NCBI GenBank assembly: GCA_945878835.1
Contig: CAMCUG010000122.1
Span: forward strand, 1-5,168
Origin: Chryseobacterium gleum
GTDB taxonomy: Bacteria; Bacteroidota; Bacteroidia; Flavobacteriales_D; Sanyastnellaceae
Direction of reading: 5' to 3'
DNA length: 5,168 bases
Every line of letters begins with the position of its first letter. Within the stretch, counting starts at the first letter, position 1. Both the position numbers and the translations under genes were made by a program. The notes beneath the pieces were generated by a model that saw only the letters and a list, made by a program, of their open reading frames with translations, was not told the origin of the DNA and did no database searches. Below are positions 1 through 4,302 of the stretch, piece after piece.

Positions 1-681
1 ATTGGTGCTTTCGGTCACGGTCGGAGCATCGTTTTCCATGCTTCTATCGGACTTAGCTTCAATAGCGTCGTTCGCCGGAGCAATGGCATTTTCTTCATGA
101 ACTTCATCCATTGTCGGAGTTTCGTGCACCTCCTCAACTTCACGAACCACGGGAGTTACATAAATTCCGGAAACCGGTTTCAGCTCGGCATATTGTTCTG
201 GATTGACTTTGAATTCTTTACTTTCTGAAACAGTGTCATTGGTTGAATTTTGAATTTCGTTGTTTTTGGGATTGTCTTGGACGATAGCCAATTGATTGGA
301 ATTTTTATCTGAAGGAACGAACCAAATCACTGCGCCAACCACCGCGGCCATTCCAACCAATGAATAAGAAACCGTGCGGAAACCGCTCCACTTGGGAAGA
401 GGAGGGAAGAGAATGTTCAGCCACACTTTGAATCGTGAAGGCTGATGTGCATTGAATTCTTTCTTCAAGTTTTTCCAAACAGCGGCAGGCGGATCTTGCA
501 TTTCGTGCTCGGAAGATTCTATGTTACCCAAAAGCATTTTGAGTTCATTGTATTCCATTTCGTTGGAAACATGTTGCAGTACAAAGGCGCGTTCCTCTGG
601 AAGCAAACCGTTGAATTCTTTGGTGCGCAGAAGACGCTCCAAGTCTTCGGGCTGATAGGTGAAAGGTTTTTGTGTGCTCAT
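1..681 (-). CDS. Putative membrane-anchored anti-sigma factor, C-terminus missing (partial)
   Basis: This open frame runs from an ATG at 681 to the left edge with no stop, giving 227 residues, so the C-terminus is missing. Residues 1-100 are soluble and contain an acidic, helical segment (PEDLERLLRTKEF ... LLPEERAFVLQHVSNEMEY) of the kind seen in small Bacteroidetes proteins beside ECF sigma genes. One membrane segment lies at about 104-122 (VSYSLVGMAAVVGAVIWFV). The remaining visible part, about 123-227, is polar, acidic and low in complexity, and is probably periplasmic. The gene starts inside the stop codon of the upstream ECF sigma gene (ATGA overlap), which implies translational coupling and roughly equal amounts of both products. 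From architecture and position I infer an anti-sigma factor: the cytoplasmic N-terminus would hold the sigma factor and the outer part would sense the envelope. There is no zinc-binding anti-sigma HxxxCxxC motif in the visible part. It could also be an uncharacterised membrane partner with another role. Confidence 0.7.
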   Translation of the reverse strand, partial: MSTQKPFTYQPEDLERLLRTKEFNGLLPEERAFVLQHVSNEMEYNELKMLLGNIESSEHEMQDPPAAVWKNLKKEFNAHQPSRFKVWLNILFPPLPKWSGFRTVSYSLVGMAAVVGAVIWFVPSDKNSNQLAIVQDNPKNNEIQNSTNDTVSESKEFKVNPEQYAELKPVSGIYVTPVVREVEEVHETPTMDEVHEENAIAPANDAIEAKSDRSMENDAPTVTESTN

Positions 682-1283
682 GATTGAAGTAGAATAAAGA
701 GAAATGAAAGTAAAAGTTCTTTGTATTCTTGAAGAATACCGTTGAGTTCCTTGAGGGTGTAGAAGATGCGCGATTTCACGGTTCCTTCGGAGCATCCCAT
801 GGTTTCGGCTATTTCCGGATTACTCAGTTCATGTACGAACCGAAGTTCGAAGGTCGTTCTTTTGGTTTCGTCTAAATGCGACAGCGCCTCTTGCAGCGCC
901 TCTTCGAATTTCGAACGGTCCATGTCGCGGTCGTGTTCGTGCACTTCGGCTGTCGCAATAGTCATTCGCGCTTCAGCGCGAACTTCATGCTTCGCATATT
1001 CATTCTTACACTGGTTGTGCGCCATGCTGTAGAGCCACGTCTTGAAGTTGCGTTTCACATCGAAGCCTTGGGCGTGACGAAAAACCTTGCTGAACAGCTC
1101 TTGCGTGAAGTCTGCCGCAATCTCTTTGTCTTTTCGCAGCATGCGAAAGAAGTAAGAATGTATCGGCCGGCTGTAACGGGTGTATAATTCTTCAAAGGCG
1201 CGCTCGTTGCCGGCCGCAATCAGCGGCATAAGCTCTTCGTCTTTGAAGACAGTATACGTTTTATGTTTGTTGAATAGTGCCAA
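678..1283 (-). CDS. ECF-family RNA polymerase sigma factor (sigma-70 family)
   Basis: A 201-residue protein with the two-domain ECF layout. Region 2 spans about 15-95; it opens with DEELMPLIAAGNERAFEELY, contains the core-binding stretch DFTQELFSKVFRH (58-70) and ends in the promoter-melting stretch NFKTWLYSMAHNQCKNEY (79-96). After an acidic linker, region 4 spans about 127-182, with the helix-turn-helix NPEIAETMGCSEGTVKSRI (155-173). It should bind RNA polymerase core and direct it to a dedicated promoter set. The start is a TTG at 1283: a stop lies just upstream in frame (1298-1296), and the next ATG (1229) would cut into the conserved DEEL segment. The last dozen residues (LLLSFLFILLQS) are unusually hydrophobic for a sigma factor. 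The stop codon overlaps the next gene's start by four bases. The Nudix gene ends 49 bases upstream on the same strand. The class is certain; the regulon and the exact start are not. Confidence 0.93.
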   Translation of the reverse strand: MALFNKHKTYTVFKDEELMPLIAAGNERAFEELYTRYSRPIHSYFFRMLRKDKEIAADFTQELFSKVFRHAQGFDVKRNFKTWLYSMAHNQCKNEYAKHEVRAEARMTIATAEVHEHDRDMDRSKFEEALQEALSHLDETKRTTFELRFVHELSNPEIAETMGCSEGTVKSRIFYTLKELNGILQEYKELLLSFLFILLQS

Positions 1284-1303
1284 GAGAAGGGGTTTTCATG
1301 CCG

Positions 1304-1322
1304 CTGTACAGGTAACGTACAG
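1304..1322. promoter_or_regulatory. Inverted repeat upstream of the leftward ECF sigma gene
   Basis: CTGTAC (1304-1309) and GTACAG (1317-1322) form a perfect 6-base inverted repeat with a 7-base spacer. It lies in the 49-base gap between the Nudix stop and the sigma TTG start, 20 bases before that start. It could be an operator for autoregulation of the sigma/anti-sigma pair, or a small RNA hairpin. I see no convincing Bacteroidetes -33/-7 promoter in the gap, so its function is inferred from position only. Confidence 0.35.
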
Positions 1323-1332
1323 AACGGTTCAT

Positions 1333-1959
1333 TTATTCATATTTATTTTTTAAATCAAGGCGATCACGCAATTCGAACAACATCATCGCTGTCGCCCCCC
1401 AGATGAGATGCTCCTCAAAGCGAATAGCAGGAACAATCTTCGTTTCCTTAATATGCGGCATAAAGATTTCCATCTTCTCGGTTTTCATATCAGCCCCGAA
1501 ATGCGCAAGCGGAATATGCACGAGTTGCGCCACTTCGTTTTCATTCGGAATGAAAACAGGCTCATGATTCAAAACAGTTGCAAACGGTTGCACCAAAAGT
1601 TGACTCGGAGGAATGAAAATTTCATTCAACACATAATATTTTTTTTCGGTTGGAAATTGAATCCCCATTTCCTCATGAACTTCACGCAAGGCAGTATGCA
1701 AAAGACTTTCATCGTCGTGGTCTTTCTTTCCTCCTGGAAACGCCATCTGTCCGCTATGAACGCCTTCATAAATCGGACGCTTAATCAGAGTAATACCAGC
1801 ATCGCCGAAGTGCGGATGAATGAGAATGAGCACTGCGCTTTCTCGAGGAGTTGGCGTGAGCTTTCGCGCTTCCGCTGCACTCTGACGGACATAGGCATCG
1901 AGTTCGCCATACGCTTTTGGCGCAAAGGGTTTCTGAAATTGCTCTTCAATCCACTGCAT
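1333..1959 (-). CDS. Nudix hydrolase, CoA pyrophosphatase type (NudL/YeaB-like)
   Basis: A 208-residue soluble protein that should hydrolyse the pyrophosphate bond of coenzyme A or its derivatives, giving 4'-phosphopantetheine and 3',5'-ADP. The Nudix fold starts near residue 41 (SAVLILIHPHF). The subfamily signature follows: LIKRPIYEGVHSGQMAFPGG (58-77) matches the UPF0035 pattern LxxRSxxLxxHxGxxxFPGG found before the Nudix box in CoA-specific members. The catalytic box ends in ALREVHEEMGI (90-100), with the metal-binding REVHEE at 92-97. The C-terminal IWGATAMMLFEL (186-197) is also typical of the subfamily. The glycine-to-glutamate spacing is one residue longer than in the textbook box. 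Length is in the usual range for the family. The ATG at 1959 gives a natural N-terminus. It is divergent from aat and 49 bases upstream of the ECF sigma gene, possibly in the same operon. Family call is firm; substrate is inferred from the signature. Confidence 0.9.
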   Translation of the reverse strand: MQWIEEQFQKPFAPKAYGELDAYVRQSAAEARKLTPTPRESAVLILIHPHFGDAGITLIKRPIYEGVHSGQMAFPGGKKDHDDESLLHTALREVHEEMGIQFPTEKKYYVLNEIFIPPSQLLVQPFATVLNHEPVFIPNENEVAQLVHIPLAHFGADMKTEKMEIFMPHIKETKIVPAIRFEEHLIWGATAMMLFELRDRLDLKNKYE

Positions 1960-2003
1960 AGTTTTTCATTTCGAAGTAAATCTAGAACTAACTTCGTATT
2001 GCG
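1960..2003. promoter_or_regulatory. Divergent promoter region between the Nudix gene and aat, with a dyad
   Basis: These 44 bases must carry the start signals for both divergent genes. CGAAGT (1972-1977) and ACTTCG (1991-1996) form an inverted repeat around a near-central TCTAGA (1981-1986). On the plus strand TAACTTCG (1989-1996) differs at one position from the Bacteroidetes -7 consensus TAnnTTTG and sits just before the aat ATG. On the minus strand the mirror sequence TTACTTCG (1979-1972) is a poorer match. I see no clear -33 TTTG element at the right spacing for either. No Shine-Dalgarno sequence is visible for aat. A promoter region is required by the gene layout; the exact elements are tentative. 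Confidence 0.45.
1965..1980 (+). repeat. 16-base intergenic motif, copy 1 (upstream of aat)
   Basis: TTCATTTCGAAGTAAA lies 23 bases before the aat start. It matches the motif at 2673-2688, upstream of the second ECF sigma gene, at 15 of 16 positions. Both copies contain the palindrome TTCGAA, and both lie in the same orientation in short intergenic gaps. A shared promoter or operator element is possible; chance in AT-rich spacers cannot be excluded. Confidence 0.45.
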
Positions 2004-2669
2004 ATGCCAATTTACAGACTCTCAGACGAATTGTGGTTCCCCGGTCCAGAGGAATTTGAAGAAAACCTAATCGCTGTTGGTGGAGACCTTTCAGTTTCAA
2101 GATTGCTACTCGCTTATTCAAAAGGAATTTTCCCGTGGTACGAAGACCCCGGAGTTCCCCGCTGGTATTGTCCAGAAGAACGCTGCGTCTTTCACGTTCC
2201 TTCGTTCAAGCTAAGTAAATCAACAAGACAGTTCTACAACAAGGGCGTTTACAGATTCACTTTCGACAACGCCTTTCACGAGGTTATTTCTGCTTGCGCA
2301 GGGAATGGAAGAGAAGACGAAACGTGGATTCTTCCAGAAATGATAGAGGCATACACGGAGTTGCATGCTCTTGGATTCGCCCATTCCGTTGAGGTTTGGC
2401 GAGACGGGAACTTAGTCGGTGGATTGTATGGAATTAATTTAGGTGGAATGTTTTGTGGAGAAAGTATGTTCTCGACGGAATCTAACACGTCGAAACTCGC
2501 TTTGTGGCATTTGATTCAACGCTGCAAAGAATGGGGCATGGAATGGGTAGACGGACAAGTGGAAAATCCGCATCTGATTTCATTGGGCGCTGAACTGATT
2601 TCGCGAGAAGCCTATTTAGAGCATTTGGAAAAGGCCCTTCAACAAGAGACACACAGAGGGAAATGGTAA
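2004..2669 (+). CDS. aat: Leucyl/phenylalanyl-tRNA--protein transferase
   Basis: A 221-residue enzyme that transfers Leu or Phe from aminoacyl-tRNA to the N-terminal Arg or Lys of proteins, marking them for ClpS/ClpAP-type degradation in the cytosolic N-end rule pathway. Family motifs appear in order: LIAVGGDLSVSRLLLAYSKG (22-41) followed by IFPWY, the RWYCPEER segment (53-60), TWILPEMIEAY (107-117), GFAHSVEVW (124-132), LVGGLYGINLGGMFCGESMF (137-156) with the conserved glutamate at 153, and VDGQ (182-185). The catalytic Asp183 and Gln185 are kept; the usual DCQ reads DGQ here. The conserved SLGAELISR (193-201) closes the fold. Length is normal for the family, which is about 200-250 residues. 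The ATG at 2004 places the first motif at the expected distance. The gene is divergent from the Nudix gene and 49 bases ahead of the second ECF sigma gene. No clpS or clpA is visible in the window. Confidence 0.96.
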   Translation: MPIYRLSDELWFPGPEEFEENLIAVGGDLSVSRLLLAYSKGIFPWYEDPGVPRWYCPEERCVFHVPSFKLSKSTRQFYNKGVYRFTFDNAFHEVISACAGNGREDETWILPEMIEAYTELHALGFAHSVEVWRDGNLVGGLYGINLGGMFCGESMFSTESNTSKLALWHLIQRCKEWGMEWVDGQVENPHLISLGAELISREAYLEHLEKALQQETHRGKW

Positions 2670-2672
2670 ATA

Positions 2673-2688
2673 TTCATTTCGAATTAAA
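2673..2688 (+). repeat. 16-base intergenic motif, copy 2 (upstream of the second ECF sigma gene)
   Basis: TTCATTTCGAATTAAA lies 30 bases before the sigma ATG at 2719 and matches copy 1 (1965-1980) at 15 of 16 positions. The 49-base gap that holds it shows no convincing terminator for aat, so the sigma unit may be read both from aat and from a promoter here. Confidence 0.45.
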
Positions 2689-2718
2689 CCCTTTGCAATT
2701 TATTAGTTCTAAGAAGTA

Positions 2719-3303
2719 ATGGTAGAACGTGAAAAAGAAATCTTAATACTTATTTCCGTTTCGAAGACGAGAGACAAAGGATACGAGATGCTTATTTCCG
2801 ACTACCAGAAACCGCTTTACTTTTTTATTCGAAGAATGTTGTTGAATCATGAAGACACCAACGACGTCTTGCAAGACACGTTCGTTCGCGTATTCAAAGG
2901 AGTAGATAAGTTTCGTGGCGAAAGTGCTTTGGGAACTTGGATGCACAGCATCGCATACAGAGAGGCGCTGGGACACATTCAAAGAAGTAAACGAATGTTG
3001 AAGGGTGATTGGGATGGACAAATAGTTGAGAATGTGAGGCAATTGGAAGGAGATGCACATTACTCGGGTGATGAAATGCAATTGAAATTGCAGGCCATGG
3101 TAGCTGCGCTTCCGGAAAAGCAAAGAGCAGTCTTCGTTATGAAATATTACGAAGAGAAAAAGTATACTGAAATAGAAGAAATAACAGGCACAAGTGTTGG
3201 TGCATTAAAAGCCAGTTACCATCATGCCGTTGATAAAATTAAATCGGCCATTCAATCAAATGAATGGATCAATGAACAAATAAAATATGGAAATGAAGAA
3301 TAG
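2719..3303 (+). CDS. ECF-family RNA polymerase sigma factor (sigma-70 family), second copy
   Basis: A 194-residue two-domain ECF sigma factor. Region 2 covers about 22-92: YEMLISDYQKPLYFFIRRML, then the core-binding stretch DTNDVLQDTFVRVFKGVDKF (46-65), then GTWMHSIAYREALGHIQRSK (72-91). Region 4 covers about 126-178: LPEKQRAVFVMKYYEE, then the helix-turn-helix YTEIEEITGTSVGALKASYH (149-168). The 'GALKASYHHA' form of the recognition helix is common in Bacteroidetes ECF factors. It is only distantly similar to the sigma factor at 678-1283, so they probably belong to different ECF groups. ATG 2719 follows a purine-rich AAGAAG and gives a full-length N-terminus. The 3' end overlaps the next gene by 17 bases (11 if the second ATG is used). 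It should drive a regulon that probably includes its own operon, though that is inference. Confidence 0.94.
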   Translation: MVEREKEILILISVSKTRDKGYEMLISDYQKPLYFFIRRMLLNHEDTNDVLQDTFVRVFKGVDKFRGESALGTWMHSIAYREALGHIQRSKRMLKGDWDGQIVENVRQLEGDAHYSGDEMQLKLQAMVAALPEKQRAVFVMKYYEEKKYTEIEEITGTSVGALKASYHHAVDKIKSAIQSNEWINEQIKYGNEE

Positions 3304-3703
3304 CGAGTGGAATGTCCCTTCGGATTATTTCGAAAAAAATAAAAAAGCACTCATGCCCGTTCGAAAAATGTCGAACAGGAATTGGCTTTTGACTTTAGCG
3401 GCCGCATGCTTTGTGGGTATTGGTTTATTTATGTGGAAGGGGAAGACAGAGACGAAGGAGGTTGCGAAAGTGCAAGTTGAAAATCAGAATGAGAAACAGA
3501 ATGAGAATGAGAATGAGGGGAAGAATGAGAAAGAGGTGAATAATGAGGTAAAGAATGAGGTAAAGAATGAGAAAGGGAATGAGAAAGGGAAAGAGGGGTG
3601 GAATAAGGAAGAGATTGCAGAGGGATTGAAAGAAATTTCAAGAGAAGAATTGGTAGCTTATTTATTGGAAGAGGATTCAGAATTAATTGAAAATTTAAAT
3701 TAA
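3287..3703 (+). CDS. Putative membrane-anchored anti-sigma factor with Asn/Glu/Lys repeats
   Basis: A 138-residue protein that overlaps the end of the ECF sigma gene, so it is likely translationally coupled to it. The N-terminus (EWNVPSDYFEKNKKALMPVR, 7-26) matches the 'VPxxYFE' opening common in small Bacteroidetes sigma partners. One membrane segment lies at about 33-50 (WLLTLAAACFVGIGLFMW). Residues 65-105 are almost entirely N, E, K, G, Q and V, including the four-fold repeat NEVK-NEVK-NEKG-NEKG (86-101). The C-terminus (LKEISREELVAYLLEEDSEL, 114-133) is a compact acidic helix, which may be the contact to a periplasmic partner. By position and layout it should restrain the sigma factor at the inner membrane; this is inferred. 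The start could be ATG 3287 or ATG 3293, and the second gives the more typical N-terminus. The coding strand is nearly pure purine across the repeat. No zinc-finger anti-sigma motif is present. Confidence 0.75.
   Translation: MEMKNSEWNVPSDYFEKNKKALMPVRKMSNRNWLLTLAAACFVGIGLFMWKGKTETKEVAKVQVENQNEKQNENENEGKNEKEVNNEVKNEVKNEKGNEKGKEGWNKEEIAEGLKEISREELVAYLLEEDSELIENLN
3542..3589 (+). repeat. Four 12-base tandem repeats inside the anti-sigma gene
   Basis: Two copies of AATGAGGTAAAG (3542-3565) are followed directly by two copies of AATGAGAAAGGG (3566-3589). Each unit is four codons, encoding NEVK, NEVK, NEKG and NEKG, so gain or loss of a unit keeps the reading frame. Looser AATGAG units continue upstream from about 3490. 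The region lies in the stretch just after the membrane segment and so would vary the length of a periplasmic spacer. Confidence 0.85.
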
Positions 3704-3709
3704 CACAAC

Positions 3710-4207
3710 ATGAGAAATACAATGATTTTATTTTTGAGTTTGTGCTCTGTGGTAGCTTTTGCACAACCCGATCGCGACGAACCGAAGCGCAGCGAAAAAG
3801 TAGCAGCGCTGAAGCGTGCTTTCATTACTTCAGAATTGGCTTTAACTCCGGTTGAAGCAGAGAAATTTTGGCCGGTTTACAATGCGCATGAAGAAACGCA
3901 AAAAACACATCGTAAGGAATTGAAGAAAGTCATGGACAAGATGGATGCTGTAGGTGAAAATCAAAAGGCGTTCGAGTCTTTGAACAACGAAATATCTGCG
4001 CTTCGTTTGAAAGAGGTGGAAGAAGATTCGAACTTTATGATTGTTTGCAGCAAAGTTATTGGTGTTCAGAAAACAGCCAAACTTCCGGGTATTGAAAAAG
4101 AATTTTATAAAATACTATTGGACGAAGTGGGTAAGAAGGGCGAACATCCTGGCCCACCTCCAGGAGGACGCCAACCGCATGGACCGAGGCATAAGTCTGC
4201 TGAATAG
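3710..4207 (+). CDS. Secreted Spy/CpxP-like protein, possible sensor for the ECF sigma unit
   Basis: A 165-residue exported protein. A signal peptide covers residues 1-18 (hydrophobic MILFLSLCSVVAFA, cleavage likely at AFA|Q). The mature part is charged and helical. Its signature LTPVEAEKFWPVYNAHEE (45-62), preceded by VAALKRAFITSEL (31-43), is the motif of small flavobacterial proteins often labelled 'sensor of ECF-type sigma factor', which resemble the Spy/CpxP LTxxQ periplasmic stress proteins. The long helices at 62-140 fit that helical fold. The tail (145-162) is rich in Pro, Gly and His. There is one cysteine in the mature part, at 113. It starts 6 bases after the anti-sigma stop, so the three genes form one operon. 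The likely role is sensing or buffering misfolded protein or metal stress in the periplasm and signalling to the membrane partner; that link is inferred. An ATG four codons further in (3722) is an alternative start. Confidence 0.78.
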   Translation: MRNTMILFLSLCSVVAFAQPDRDEPKRSEKVAALKRAFITSELALTPVEAEKFWPVYNAHEETQKTHRKELKKVMDKMDAVGENQKAFESLNNEISALRLKEVEEDSNFMIVCSKVIGVQKTAKLPGIEKEFYKILLDEVGKKGEHPGPPPGGRQPHGPRHKSAE

Positions 4208-4251
4208 GCCTAGAGACGATAAAGCATGAGAGAAAACTGATAAATGCGTGC

Positions 4252-4265
4252 AACCATTTTTGGTT
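4252..4265 (+). terminator. Weak hairpin after the sigma operon, possible terminator or attenuator
   Basis: AACCATTTTTGGTT folds as a 5-base stem (AACCA/TGGTT) with a 4-base loop, followed by TTTG. It lies 45 bases after the Spy-like gene. The stem is AU-rich and short and the U-run is brief, so it would be a weak terminator at best. Its right arm is shared with a second inverted repeat at 4262-4299. Confidence 0.35.
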
Positions 4266-4299
4266 TTGTTGAGTTATATTCGTTGACCGAAACAAAACC
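4262..4299 (+). promoter_or_regulatory. 9-base inverted repeat directly before the haloperoxidase-like gene
   Basis: GGTTTTGTT (4262-4270) and AACAAAACC (4291-4299) are perfectly complementary, with a 20-base loop, and the second arm ends 3 bases before the ATG at 4303. As RNA it could block ribosome access; as DNA it could be an operator. The loop contains TATATTCG (4275-4282), one mismatch from the Bacteroidetes -7 element TAnnTTTG, but no TTTG is found at the proper -33 distance. The repeat is certain, the function is not. Confidence 0.5.
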
Positions 4300-4302
4300 T
4301 TT

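Noticed and set aside
445..687. Plus-strand small frames opposite the left-edge anti-sigma gene
   Set aside because: They are shadows of the minus-strand gene, which is coupled to sigma by an ATGA overlap and has a proper membrane segment.
1408..2070. Plus-strand frame of 220 codons opposite the Nudix gene
   Set aside because: The opposite strand encodes a clear Nudix hydrolase with catalytic motifs. This frame has no recognisable domain, and it overlaps the aat start.
2670..2718. Possible terminator after aat (ATTC/GAAT pairing)
   Set aside because: The stem is only four bases and has no T-run after it, so it is not convincing.
2743..3123. Minus-strand frame of 126 codons opposite the second ECF sigma gene
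   Set aside because: The plus strand encodes an unmistakable sigma factor. The antisense frame shows no motif.
3429..3764. Minus-strand frame of 111 codons rich in Ser, His, Leu and Pro (repeated SLSHSLPHS pattern)
   Set aside because: It is the antisense reading of the purine-rich repeats of the anti-sigma gene. The pattern follows from the plus-strand repeats and there is no independent coding evidence.
4205..4212. Perfect palindrome TAGGCCTA at the stop codon of the Spy-like gene
   Set aside because: Eight-base palindromes occur often by chance, and there is no supporting context.
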